DNA of 64,000 bases from Doris montereyensis (lineage: Eukaryota > Mollusca > Gastropoda > Nudibranchia > Dorididae), in the NCBI GenBank assembly GCA_037039925.1, contig JAXRKP010000453.1:127001-191000 (forward strand), written 5' to 3'. How positions within the stretch are numbered: the stretch's first letter is position 1; the number at the start of each line of letters is the position of its first letter. The translations under genes were made by a program, and so were the position numbers. Under the pieces are notes generated by a model. It saw only the letters and a list, made by a program, of their open reading frames with translations, searched no databases and was not told the origin of the DNA. This document shows, piece after piece, positions 1-12,000 of the stretch.

Positions 1-481
1 AACGGAGCAGGATAGTTTTTTTTAGATTTTCTCAAAAGTAGCCCAATACTCCATAGAATGTAGTTAAATATAAAAATAATATATATATATTGTCAAACTA
101 TTAAACACATAAGTCTGCATGGCGTAACAAGTCTTTAGAATTAGAATGTAGTTAAAGAAAAAAATAATCATCATGATGGACGCAAAATTTAATAATACGT
201 TAGGAATTAGAATTGAACTTTTTGTTTACAAGATCTGAGAATTGAACTTTTTGAAAGTCAGTCAGTCTCCTTGAGACTCACAAGGTTAAAGTTACAAAGT
301 GGGAAGAAAACGGAAATCTTTGATTAGGTCATGAAACTTACTAATCGTTTTGCCCATTTTTTTGCTTTTTTATATACCCTATATATATTTATATATATTT
401 TGTACATGTGCAAATCCCACCAATTTTCAACACTTGCACTTATGGGTCGTTTGAATAATTATGCTTTTGAGATTAAATGTT
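1..481. other. no gene seen
   Basis: AT-rich non-coding sequence with short AT dinucleotide runs near 80 and 370-400. I see no exon, RNA gene or recognisable mobile element. Confidence 0.5.
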
Positions 482-800
482 GGGGGACTCCGTAGTCCAG
501 AGGCAAGGTTTTGGCCTCTCAGCCCAAAAGTCATGGGGTCAAGCCCCGCCGACGGTTGAAAAATGTTCTCGAACTTCCTTGAGTACAATTTACCCCTCTG
601 GTGCAGGCAGGTGGTCAACACCTAGTCCCATCGTAGATGACCATAACAAGGAGGTCCTGTGTGCAGATTACAACACTCTGTGCAAGTTGAAGATCCCTTG
701 ACTGTTTACAAGGCAGTTTGAACAAGCTTAAAAATCCTACCAAAAACCCCCGAGATCACCTTAGTTGTGGATGTTGGTAAAACAAATCAAAATCAAATAA
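482..800 (+). mobile_element. tRNA-derived SINE, family A, near full length
   Basis: The first ~75 bases resemble a tRNA gene: an A-box-like AGTCCAGAGGC stretch and a B-box-like GGGTCAAGCCCC. A body follows containing GGAGGTCCTGTGTGCAG and GATCCCTTG, and the tail contains CACCTTAGTTGTGGATG and an AATCAAAT-rich end. The same body recurs at 18.5 kb and 28.9 kb on this strand, and reversed at 15.2 and 38.8 kb, so it is a dispersed family. Short open frames inside it are not genes. Confidence 0.8.
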
Positions 801-1314
801 AAATGATTAATCATTTCATGATTTACATCTGAATGTTCTTTCTGCTTCTCTTCGTAGTTCTAGAGATCAAAGAAAAAAAAAAAGTTAACAGACAAATCAG
901 AAACCGCAGCATTTAAAATTACAGTCCAATCAAATTTGGCAAGAAGTTTCAAATTCAGTAAAGTTACGGAAAATTAGGACGAGTTATGTAGAATCATTAT
1001 TCTGTCCAATGTTCTTTGTTGAAGAAAGAGAAATCTGTTTGTGAATTTGATCTATTTATAGTTACTACGATTATTATTATTGTTATTACTGGTACTATTA
1101 CTAAACACAAACTTGTGCTTTATCATCAGATCTTTCACTATTCAAGCTATCTATATTTTATTATTAATGTTTAAATAGAAATTGGTTTGTGTCTTTGTAA
1201 AATTGTATCATGATGAATATGATAACAATTTTGTTCATATGAGATTAATAAAGTTATCTTTTCTTATCATACTATTACTATTGTCATTTCAAAGGCATGA
1301 ACAATTATGAGAAT

Positions 1315-1485
<171 letters not shown>

Positions 1486-1489
1486 CAGG

Positions 1490-2304
1490 TAGGCAGGCAG
1501 ACAGAGACAAATGTTCTCTTCATATGACTTATTCCCTTACGTCTGTAGCAGAGGACAGATTTACATCTATCTGAGTCACGAGTCATTGCTATTTTAATCA
1601 ACCCAGCAGCATCAGTACTTTGTCCTTGTGACCACATCTGCGTTGACTGAGGTTGGGTTTTTTTTTCTCGCTAAAAAATTGGAATTTACCCAGTCCAGCA
1701 TATGAAGCGATCTCAGGCTGAATTAAGACTACGACTAGAGTAAACAGCTGATGAAAGACACAAAGAGTGAAAGGATAGAAGACGTAGGATAAAAAAAAGC
1801 AGTTCCATTTTTGCTGTTCACATGGACAAAAAATAAATAACAAAACAGAGAAGTAAAGCATGTTCAGGTTTTAAAAAGCAACAATATAATTGTTCCTTAC
1901 AAATTTATTACAGAATTTATCATACACTCATCATATCGTAAAATTACCCATAATCCTTTTTTCTCAGCCTTTCCTTTGTTTTTGTCTCTTTCTTAATTCT
2001 TACACGGGGCTTTTCAATATTATGTCATGAATAGCATTCAATAATTGTTGCTTCTCACAAAGAAAATGAGTATGTTTAGTCATTTTTTAAAATATCCAAC
2101 ACTGTTTCAGTGATGATAAAGCAAAAGAAGATACAATTGAGTCCGTTTAAATAGTAAACAGTTTGGGACAGATAACTTTTGTTGACTTAATGACAATGAC
2201 ATTAAGCATTTTGAAATGAAACAACCAAGGGTTGGCCATTCTAATTTTAACATCTTTTCAAGTTTTTAAAAAGCATCATGTGATTACCTCCCTTTTCAAT
2301 AGAC
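1490..2304. other. no gene seen
   Basis: AT-rich sequence without exon-like or repeat-family signal that I can identify. Confidence 0.4.
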
Positions 2305-2307
2305 TGT

Positions 2308-2343
<36 letters not shown>
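2305..2343. repeat. (GT)n microsatellite
   Basis: Alternating TG of about 38 bases with one interruption. Confidence 0.9.
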
Positions 2344-2345
<2 letters not shown>

Positions 2346-2541
2346 GCAAAGACAAGCCATTGGCTGGTTATTTAATCACTCGCCTTTGTTAAGAAAAAGA
2401 GAGGTTGTTAAGTGTAGTGTTAATGTGGTGCCTGTGCCCGGCGTAAGGTGAAGAGAGTCTGAGGAGTGAGAGTAAATGTGAGGCCCGGTAGGTACACGCT
2501 AAGACTAGTACTAATAAGTACAAACAATACACTGCACATAC

Positions 2542-2836
2542 AGTAGGCGTCAGTGGCTAGGCTACTCGACTTGGGATCAGGAGGTTTCAGGCTCGAATCA
2601 TGGAAGAGTTAGGTCCAACGTTTAGTTCCTTGGGTAAGACATTAAACATACATTTTCCCTACTCGACCCAGATGCAAATGGGTACAAGCATTTGCCTGGG
2701 AGTAAAAACCTGCATCAGACTAACAATACATTCTGTCTAGGGGTGATTATTATCACCTGTTCGGCTTCACGGTATAGAAAACAGGAAAAACTCTGGTATT
2801 GGCCGTAATGGCCTTAAACTGAAGGAACTTTACTTA
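2542..2836 (+). mobile_element. SINE family B, copy 1
   Basis: tRNA-like head with CAGTGGCTAGGCTACTCGAC and GGCTCGAATCATGG (B-box-like). The body contains GGGTACAAGC and AAAAACCTGCATCAGACTA, and the 3' end contains GGTGATTATTATCACCTGTTC and a GGCCGTAATGGCC-like motif before GAACTTTACTT. Other copies lie at 2976, 15035, 28286 (reverse), 39113 and 52.5-52.9 kb. Confidence 0.8.
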
Positions 2837-2975
2837 AATTCTCTTTTTACACGCGTGTCCAGCAGATAGACCTACACACGTTCTCACGAAGCTAGGCACA
2901 CAAACACATAATTCAGTCAATGAAGTGATGGGAACAGCCTAGAGCATCTAACTTAACACAGGGCTTTCCTACAGT

Positions 2976-3270
2976 GGTGTCAGTGGCGGAGTAGTTAGGC
3001 TGTGGGACGGGATAATAAAATCATGAGTTCAAATCCTGGCAAAGCCAGGTCAGACACTGTGTTCGTTGGGAAAGACACTTAACACGCATTTCCTCACCCT
3101 ACCCAGGTGCAAAATGAGTACAAGCACTAGTTTGGCAGTAAAAACCTGCATCATACTAGCATTCTGTCCAGGAGGTGATTATTGTCACTTGTTCCGCTTC
3201 ACGCTACAGAAACCGGGATAAGCTCCGGATCTATGGGCCTTGACAGCCTTGAATGAATTTTACTTTTCCT
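2976..3270 (+). mobile_element. SINE family B, copy 2
   Basis: Same family and orientation as the copy about 430 bases upstream. The head reads CAGTGGCGGAGTAGTTAGGC and the B box GTTCAAATCCTGG. It ends in the shared GGGCCTTGACAGCCTTGAA..TTTTACTT. Confidence 0.8.
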
Positions 3271-3978
3271 CAAGACAGTCGATTGAGTTGACATTAAGCA
3301 GAACCTCCCCTAAACTGTTAACATATTTCTGAATTGGATTATTATGGTAAAAAAATGGTGTTGCTGTAGAAGTTGACTTAAACCGAAGGATGACGTTAAG
3401 CCAGTTGACTTTATGTGGACTCCACTGTATTGTAAACGAAAACAACGGAGAAACATCCTTTTCAACCAATCAAAACAATATTACTGCAGACTATGAAAGT
3501 TCAAAGAGAGAGAAACACACACATCATTCAATTCAACGGGGTTTTTTTGTGTGTTTATTTTACAAACAAACAGATAACACTGTCTTTCTATACTTACATT
3601 GTCGGCTAAGAATTATATTATATTGTCTCAACTACATTTACATAAACCTGTTTTGAGAGAAAAGGCTCTGAAGTTCTTAGCTAGAAAGGGAGTCTGAAGT
3701 GAAGACAAAATGTAAACATAATGTGTGACAAACATAGAACAAAGTTGGTTACAATTTTTTGTGAGACAGGACAATTGACGACAGTGAATATTGAATTTGA
3801 TAAAGATTACAATTTTTTATGAATCGATACAGGACGATTGACGACAGTCAATTTGATAAAGATTACAACTCCAAAATCGTCAAGTGTGTATTAATGGCAA
3901 AATAATTCTGGGCTTACGATGTAATTTGTAAAAATGAAATATTTCCACTGATTTTGGATATAATAATATCAAGGCCAT
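3271..3978. other. 3' flank of the zinc-finger gene
   Basis: No coding signal. A reversed AATAAA (TTTATT at 3554-3559) could be the minus-strand polyadenylation signal, about 420 bases past the zinc-finger stop. Near 3770-3860 there is a short direct repeat built on GACGACAGTGAATATTGAA. Confidence 0.35.
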
Positions 3979-4941
3979 CTACTCGTTTAACGTTTCTGGT
4001 GGCAGCAACTCTGTCTTCACAGCACCTTCCATACCAGAAACAAGAGTTTCGTCTACCACAGATGTCGACATGTCACTTTTCTCCTCCATCAAAACGTTGA
4101 TTTCAACCTGTTGCATCGCACCTTGATCGTCTTGATGGCTCCCCGCGTGGGCTACCGCTCCGCTAGGCTGGTGAAACACGCGTGACACACCCCACACTTG
4201 TAACTGGCTTCCTCGCTCTCAAAGTCCTCAGCACACAGTTGGCCACTTGCGGCCAGGTCATCAATACTTTGTTGAAGAACTCCGTCATCCGTCTGAATTC
4301 TACTGGCATCTATCTGTACGTGCGGAGCCCACATGTTGTTTGGATCAGAAGAAGTCTCGACTGCCTCGGAGCCTTCACTCGCAGACAGAAGATTTGATAT
4401 AACGTGTACTTCTAAGTGTTTGATCATGATGTGTCTGTGTTCTGTCTGCAAACCACACGCACCACAAACGAACATGGCTTGTTCTCGGTGATTCATAACG
4501 TGGGCTTGTAAGGATATGACGCTGTCAAAGAACTCAAAGCACTCCCCACAATAACACAGGCCCACCTTGTTGTTGTCCAACTGTTCCTTGTTATGAGAAT
4601 CTATATGTTTCAAGAGAAGGTTCCTGACCCGGAATGTTTCCCCACAAGTTCCGCATCCCAGAGACTTCGGAGTCCGATGAAATGTACTCATGTGGCTCTC
4701 TACTGCCTTGCGTGACATGAATTCCTCACAGCAAATTCCACACATGTAACCTGAATCTCCGAGCACATGCACTTCTTCAATGTGAGCCCGGAGAGAACGC
4801 GTTTTTTTCATCGAACTGCATGCCACAAAAATGGCACGCCAGCTGTGATATCAGGCCGGCTTTTTCATTGGCAAACACCATTGCAATCTCCGAGGCAGTC
4901 AGCTCAGATTGGTCCAAGCCTTCCATGTCCGATGCCATCAT
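3979..4941 (-). CDS. C2H2 zinc-finger protein, main coding exon (frame broken twice)
   Basis: Reads as about 320 residues if two one-base indels are allowed for. Six C2H2 fingers follow one another: CHFCGMQF..H..H, CGICCEEF..H..H, CGTCGETF..H..H, CGECFEFF..H..H, CGACGLQT..H..H and CGVCHACF..H..H. An acidic, serine-rich linker separates finger 5 from finger 6, and the C-terminal tail is about 50 residues and acidic. The start is the first of two adjacent ATGs at 4941, just after a splice acceptor (TTTCAAAATTTCAG, exon edge 4951). An extra A in a run of seven (4802-4808) breaks finger 1, and a missing base at a CC run (4155-4156) breaks finger 6; each finger is completed in the next frame. C2H2 arrays of this kind usually bind DNA or RNA in the nucleus. 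I cannot name an ortholog. The breaks look like assembly errors, but a pseudogene is possible. Confidence 0.75.
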
Positions 4942-5317
4942 AAAGCTTTCTCTGAAATTTTGAAAGAACAAGAAGAGAAAAGAATTAGCTGTCAGTATAA
5001 GATTAAGAGAATAAAAGTATTTTTTTTTTAATGAAATTCATGATCTTGATTCAATCATTGCTACATAGAGCCGGAGCACATCCAAGCTTTTATTTGAAAC
5101 CAGTGGGAAAGTGTAACAATAGTAACCAAGCATCCGGTAGAATCAATCATAAAATCAAAATTGTAAATGAGGCAAAATTCTAAATTTTTAAAAAAATAAA
5201 TTCTAAAGCGTAACGATTAACTAATAACATTGAAATCTTGAATCATAAAGAGTTGCAGATCTTTAGATGTACTACAACTATTCCTACTTCTAGGCCTACA
5301 AGTACTACTATTCCTCC

Positions 5318-5362
5318 TGTGTGTGTGTGTGTGTGTATGTGTCTCTCTCTCTCTCTCTCTCC
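5318..5362. repeat. (GT)n/(CT)n microsatellite
   Basis: A GT run followed by a CT run, then a short duplicated segment built on CTCCCTCCAATGAACAT at 5360-5420. Confidence 0.85.
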
Positions 5363-6353
5363 CTCCAATGAACATTGAACCATAATGTAATCTCTCCCTC
5401 CAATGAACATCGAACCATAATGTAACAGGCTACTAGTACTACTTCTACAATTCTAGTAGTAACAAATACCCGCTCTCTAGATCTAGCTCTATAGTGAAAA
5501 ATCTGGTCATACAAAGTATTTATGGTAATAACAATATCATACACAATACAAGTACATCAACGTTTTTTTCCCCAAGAAATAAGACAATTTACCAATACTG
5601 TAGTGTATACCTAGATCTAGATTTAGTTTTGCTCACTTGTGGTATGAGAATGAACTATGAATCACGCTGACCACCTCTTAAGTAAGTCTTAAGTATAGAT
5701 CTAAACTCTAAGTAGAAATGAAAAGCTTGAGATGATGTGTGCAGTATCTGTATAGCTTATAGATCTACATCCTATAAGAGGCAGGTTTCACAAATTGGTC
5801 CATCCCCATTTCCCTCTTTTTGTTAAAATTTAAATGTCATATTTCCCTACAAGTGTTATACACCAGGTTAAAGCTTAGAATCTGAGTATTCCAGATATAT
5901 GTTTTAATAAGTGATAGCAAAGCACTGTGAGTGGTATAACTGAAAATTCTTGGTCCAATGCCAGTGACGCAATGTTATGTGGCATTGCCCGGGTCTGTCG
6001 ACCGAGGTTTCCCTGGCATTCATTTTGTGACGAAACGCTAGGGCATCTGGTTTTGGGAGTTCCCTAGTTCTCAATAAGATTTGAAATTTGTGTTTTTGTT
6101 CCTCAATATCTCAGGCGTGAAGTCCATGGCCCATGCCTTACCGTTGATGACTCGCACGCTTCAGATCGTGTGGGCGAACAAAAACCGATGCTTTTTTTTC
6201 TTCTTCTTTTTAAAAATTCTGTGATTGTACGCTTTTATACTATCCGTATTACGTGTTATGGATGTATCGTGTGTGCCATTTTGCTAAAAACCAATAAACT
6301 TCACGGCTTATACAATAACTAGTGGGGATGCAATACGTATAGGCCGGTATTTG

Positions 6354-6355
<2 letters not shown>

Positions 6356-6441
<86 letters not shown>

Positions 6442-6455
6442 AGGGAGGAAGGGAG

Positions 6456-6487
<32 letters not shown>
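6356..6487. repeat. (GA)n microsatellite, inner end of left arm
   Basis: GA dinucleotide run with a GGGAGGGAGGAAGGGAGG interruption. Its mirror is the CT run at 6591-6664. Confidence 0.95.
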
Positions 6488-6489
<2 letters not shown>

Positions 6490-6589
6490 TGATGGGAGTA
6501 AGTGGGGGAGGGGGGCACGTACGAGGAAAAAAAAAGAACCATTGTCGTCAAAAACGTTTTCTTTTCGGTGAGGGTTTTGTTGCTGGTGC

Positions 6590-6590
<1 letters not shown>

Positions 6591-6629
<39 letters not shown>

Positions 6630-6664
6630 CTCTCTTTTTCTCTCCCTCCCTCCATCTCTCTCTA
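6591..6664. repeat. (CT)n microsatellite, inner end of right arm
   Basis: CT run with a CTCCCTCCCTCC interruption, the reversed counterpart of the GA run in the opposite arm. Confidence 0.9.
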
Positions 6665-7691
6665 TTGGCAAATATCGGCATATACATATCGCATCCTCAC
6701 TTTTTATATAAGTCGTGAAGTTTACCGCACCGGTTTCAGCAGAATGGTACACCGTATAATAAACCCGTAACACATAATAGGGATAGCATAAAGGCGTACA
6801 ATCACATAATTTTACAAAAAACGGGACTAAAAAGCATCAGCTTTCATCCATCCACACGATCCAGAACACGCGAGTCATCTGATCAACGGTAAGGCACCAG
6901 CCGTGGACTCCACGCCCGGGGGGTCAGGAAAACAAACACAGACTTCACATCTTATTGAGAACTAGGGAAAAGTCAGGGAACTTTCTAAACCAGATGCCCA
7001 AGCAATACGTCACTAAATAAACGCCAGGGAAATCTCGGTTGACAGACTCGTGCAGTTCGCGTAACATTACGTCACTGGCATTGGACCTAAAATTTTCAGT
7101 TATGTCCCTTGACTGAAAAACGACTTTTAAAAGCTAATTTACTCGCCTCACAGTCCTTTGCTATCTCTTAAAGTCATATATCTGGAATCATCAGGTTCTA
7201 AGCTTTAACATGGTATATAACATTTGTAAGAAATATAACATGCACATTTTGACAAAAGAGGGAAATGGGGATGGACCATTTTGTGAACCCTACCATATTA
7301 AGCTTAGATCTGTTTTCCTCTCTCTCACCCTTCCCTCTAACTCTAACTAAACTTTAGTTTACGAAGGAACTTCACTTTAGTTCTGCTGGTCAAAACAACA
7401 AGAAATTGTGTGTTTATTCCTCCAGTGTGATGCAACTCTCTAGATATCGAGATGGAGGGGGTAATGGTTATAATAAGATAGGATTCATGACCTTACGAAG
7501 TTACACGAGAAAACTGACTCAGCTAGATCTAGCTAGATCTAGAGCTAGCTAGGGAGTCTAGACCTATAATTATAATAACAAAGATGGACAGTTCCGTTAA
7601 TCAAAAACGAACACTAACATTTAACAATAACAGAATAACAACTAACTTTCCACTTTCCTTGAACTTTGAATTGAAGGCTTAAATCACTTAC

Positions 7692-7880
7692 CAATATTTT
7701 GTACCTTTTCTTTTGGTGGGTTTTTTTTAGGAAGTATTTTGCCTGTCTTTCTGTGATCTAATAGATTGGTTTGAATGACACCTTGACAGTAAAAGTCATT
7801 AAAAATATAGTCTAATCTAGATCTAGATGATCTAGTCTGAGGAAGCTACGTTCACTCAGTCGCAGCCATTTTGATTTTTT
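7692..7880 (-). other. candidate 5' untranslated exon of the zinc-finger gene
   Basis: On the minus strand a good donor (TATTG|GTAAGTG) ends a stretch that begins near an AAAATGGCTGCGAC motif, the YY1-like type often found at animal transcription starts. It would splice to the acceptor at 4951 and carries only a five-codon upstream frame (ATGGCTGCGACTGAG then TGA). This is inference; no transcript supports it here. Confidence 0.35.
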
Positions 7881-8429
7881 TACTTTCATTTTTAAAGTAC
7901 ACAAAAATTATAGACACTTTTTAAAGTTATGCACACCAACTTTTATCTCACATTCTTGATGTAATTTTTCTTTCTTTTAATTTAACTCTTATATTCTGAT
8001 GGTGAGATTCACGATGTATCCAGATGTACTTATTGTTGTATTCGTTTCTCGTTCTGCCCATACACATTTGATTCATAACCATGCGTTTTTTTCATGCCAA
8101 CCGAGCCTATTTTCATTTTATATAAGGTTCAATTTATTGTCTTAATATCTAGCTATCTATGTCTATTTTCAATCAGCAAATTTTGTATCTTGCTTCTGAG
8201 CATTGTGGATGAAGCTGATACCATTTAGGGCCTATTTTGAGCATATGATATTATAATAATTTTGACTATGTGAGCGTTTTGCTTTTTTTTCTTGCTATTG
8301 TTGTTGTTATGTGGGGGATATTTTTGTTGGAGTTCGGTTTTGTTGCTGTTTATGCTGAAGTTGCTTTTATAATATTTTTTAAAAAACATTTTGTAGTTTT
8401 GCTGAACCGTAGTATTGTGAGGTGGTAAT

Positions 8430-8715
8430 GGCGACGACGCTGGTACGGGCCCCACGGCTAGCACAGGTGGGGCTTTTTCACAACGTTATACTCTTAGGAA
8501 AGGTACTTCACTCTAATTTCCTCATTTGACTCAGGTGGGAATGAGTACCCAGCTATAGATGGAGAAAGATATTTTCTGAGTATCAGTACAAAAAGTTAAC
8601 AGGCTTGTGTACTGTATGCTCCCCCCCCCCCCCCCCGGGAGTTGAGAAGGACTTTGAATGAAATGACCTGCTGAGGGATAAATGAGGGACAGTCGGTGAG
8701 CCTGCACTAGTGCGA
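8430..8715 (+). mobile_element. dispersed repeat, family C, copy 1
   Basis: Shares with 17875-18150 the blocks TTTTTCACAACGTT, ACTCTTAGGAAAG, GAGTACCCAGCTATA, ACAGTCGGTGAGCCTGCACT and GGATACA. Contains a poly-C run at about 8621-8637. Probably a SINE-like element; the head is not clearly tRNA-like. Confidence 0.65.
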
Positions 8716-8909
8716 GGATACAGACTATAAATCCATCTTTATCTTGTCTTTTTATTTAAATTTTCAATGCAGGAAAAATAAAGGAAAAAAACATTGAACC
8801 TAAAAGAACACCCATGACTAACGTTTCCTAATTATGCACTCTCCTTGCTAAAAACTTAAAGAAGTTCTCACGGAGCAGCCGCCGCCTTGTTGTTTATGAT
8901 CGGTAACGC

Positions 8910-8917
8910 AAGATGGC
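8910..8917 (+). promoter_or_regulatory. AAGATGGC element at COG4 start codon
   Basis: The AAGATGGC motif overlaps the COG4 ATG. This YY1-like motif commonly sits just downstream of transcription starts of housekeeping genes in animals. The GC-richer stretch upstream (GAGCAGCCGCCGCC) fits a short 5' UTR. Regulation is inferred. Confidence 0.4.
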
Positions 8918-9032
8918 TGATCCGGCAAAGAAAAACGATGCCACGTCCACCTCAGCAACTATGGTTGACGTGGATTCCTTAACAAATATCGAAGATGTTT
9001 CAAAGGCATTGGAAGCACTATGTGAAGAAGAG
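8913..9032 (+). CDS. COG4: COG4 exon 1
   Basis: Forty codons from the ATG, ending ALCEEE at donor AG|GTAAGC, phase 0. The N-terminus is poorly conserved, as in other COG4 proteins. The ATG is chosen because it is the first in the frame and sits in the AAGATGGC motif. Confidence 0.85.
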
Positions 9033-12000
9033 GTAAGCAGAAACATTCTGTCTGATTAACGGCCAACCGGTGATTACCCTTGGACTACTTTGTTGTGAGA
9101 AAATGTAAAAACGAAACTGTGGAAACGAAACATGAAAATAAAACACACTTCTTACACTTACTCAAACTCTCACTAGACCTAGATCTATATCTATTTTTCT
9201 TTGTTTGTTGTTCTTTCATTTTTATGCAAAATCTAGATCTATTCTAGGTAAGATAATAAAAGTTACTTGACATTTCTTCTGAAGTCACAGTATGATACTG
9301 TATGATTCGAAGGACTTCCATATAGTTGGGCACAGTTGGCACTCACTAAGCTATTTATAAAGATAACATCCGTATTTAACACGACTCAAAGGGGCTTTGA
9401 CTTTGAGATTTTTCCAGATGTCCTGAGCCAATCACATATGATACATTGAAGTGGGAAGGACATCCATGGTCGGGGTACCACCCAAGGGATATAGTAAAGA
9501 GGGTTTATTTTGAAGGGGTGAGTGAGATAAAAAATTTGGGGTTTGGTTTTTGTGGAGATAAAGAAAGAAAGTAAGATAAAGAGGTAGTGAGAGGAGCTAC
9601 CTTCAATGTAGGTCAATCAGACACCGTGTGACACTATAGCGACAATGGATGGGACTGAACACTGATTGATGAACACGAGCAGTTCAAATGTGACAATGAC
9701 AATGGGACTTTATTGTAAATCGGACTGAGACTAGCATTGGATTATCGAGACTTGTTGTTACCGAGTAGTGCGGGTGTCTCATTTATATTGAGAGCATTTT
9801 TCCTAATCGTCTTACCAGTTCATGTTACCTAATTTGCATAAAGTTTGTTCATACTGATTGATTGACGTGTAAAAATGATGATAAATTTGTTGGCAAAGTG
9901 TGTATATATGATATGCGTGGTACAATATACTTAAGGAAAAAGAAGACCAATGGCTGAAATTTTGTTAAAAGATAAAAAATCCCACAAAAGGAAAGCGTTT
10001 GTAGTGTTCTTTCCCTTTGATATTCATGGATTTCTATCACGTGTGCAGTCTATTTAAAATAGCAAGTATTGTAAAAAATGTTATGGATAATGCGAGTAAA
10101 CGGGGGAAAAAGTCTTATCAACCATCCCTTACCCAACTCCCTTAACCTGACACATAAGCTCCCCCTGAACAACCCCCCACAACCCCGCTACCCCCACCCC
10201 AACCCCCCATCCGAGGCCATCATAGGTTGCCGGGGAAACGCATTGTAAGATAAGAGGTTCATTGCTGCTAGGTATTTCCTGTTGCTAGGCAATCCCTTTG
10301 AGTTTATGCAGGAAAAAATCCTAACTTTTATGTTGCCGACAATGAAACCAGTGAGAAAGAAAGAAGATGGCCGCTGTGTGGAGGCTTTAGACTCGACTCT
10401 GTATTTCTCTATTAATTGTTGTGTCTAAAAAAAATTGTTTTCCATTGAAATGTGCTAGTATAATATGTAAAGATGGTTTGATAAGTATTATCTTTACTTT
10501 ATATATATTGAATTAAAGTCACCAGTGAAAAAACCCTAGTAGCCAAATCAAGGAAGTCGTACCTCGAGATGACCATGATTTCAATGCATTGTCATGATTG
10601 ACAGTGTGATGTCTTGTGTAAATGGACGGAAAATTTAAAAGAAATTAAATTAGATTGGTCGAAATAAGAGTTTCTTTTCCTTCATCTTGTATTATTAAAA
10701 AAGCAAGTAAAATATCACATTGCACTTTCCCATCCTTTGATGAAATTTATACTGTTCAAGGAAAATTGAAACCATTGTAACAGACCAAAACCCCCCACTA
10801 AGATCTCAAATCAAATTTTCCAAAAGCTCCAAAAGACCCATTTATTTTTTGTGTTATAAAAAAAGATATAAAAGATCATTCTTACCATTATCTGTAAAAT
10901 TATGATCACTACCATCACCAGTTTCATTATCATCGCCGCTCTCTTGAACATTTTTATTCATTGCAATGACTATGTTTACATGTTGTAGAAAAATGTTAAT
11001 TCTTTGTTGTATGTTATACATGTTTTGATTTCGTAATGCTTAAATGTGTGTAAGCTTTTTGTGTATGAAGAATAATTTGTTTATGGTAGGGGTGTGATGT
11101 TGTATTTCGTATTATTATATTGAAGTTATTGTAACACCAAAACAATATGTGTCACTTTTGAACAAGAAAGCTGTATGTATCCTATCTTATCTTATCTAAG
11201 TGTGTGTGTATATATTGTACTTCTAAAGCATTGAAAGAAATCTTTGTTTCATCAAAAATGTCTAGTTCTTACGTACTTTATATAAATGTTATTTCTGCGC
11301 CAAATTTCTCAATCTTGATGTCAATTTGAAGAAGTCAGAATAAGATGAGTGTTACAAAAAACACTTTTTTGTAACACTCAACAAATGTCTTCCTAATTAT
11401 GCATTTGGAGAATAAAATAATAAGTAAAACTGAAATAAACCTCGGTTATCTTTGAGATTGCCTGAGAGGAGAGCATATCTTGGGCAGTCTGCCCATTCAC
11501 CAGTGTGTATTTGATTGCAGGTAGCATTGGAAGAGGGGAAAGAAGCCAAGCGCGATGTCTTCACTCTTGCGAATAATTTCCATAAAATTCACGCCTTGGG
11601 GGTTCTCCAAGGCCTAATAGAATACGAACCTATAATACTTGTTGTGTGAAATCAAAAGTATAAAGCAATGAATTTTATTTTAGAACAGAATCAAATTAGT
11701 CCAAGTCCTATGGAAATTGATCAGAAAAAATGGTTTTACAAGAAAACAGAATTTTTAGGTATAATTTTTTGTCACGTGAGTGAAATTCAAATATCTTTGT
11801 CACTTCTAGCTTAATTTGGACTATTTGGTATTAATATTCTCAAGAGACAAAATCAGAGACGCAGCAATAAGAGATCAAAATAAAAGAGATGTCATAAAAA
11901 TTAATAGATAAATAAATCATTTGAGATGGTTTGGGTATGTAAACAGAATGAATGACAATAGAATAGCTTAATCAGTATAGTATACAGTGTTAAAACCCAA

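Larger units (their letters stand above)
5780..7294. mobile_element. large inverted repeat (foldback-type element)
   Basis: The sequence from 5780 to about 6487 reappears as its reverse complement from about 6590 to 7294. The outer ends read GGCAGGTTTCACAAATTGG on the left and, reversed, GGTAGGGTTCACAAAATGG on the right. Matching blocks continue inward: CCATCCCCATTTCCCTCTTT, CCAATGCCAGTGACG, CTCAATAAGATTTGAA, TGTGATTGTACGC and AAACTTCACG. Each arm ends in a microsatellite, (GA)n on the left and (CT)n on the right, around a ~100-base loop. The arms are diverged by roughly a fifth by eye. There is no open frame for a transposase, so it is best read as a non-autonomous long-TIR element. The target-site duplication is unclear. 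Confidence 0.8.

Noticed and set aside
11521..11648. Treating this segment as COG4 exon 2
   Set aside because: The exon at 12534 continues the known COG4 sequence in the same phase, and this one stops; kept only as a candidate cassette.
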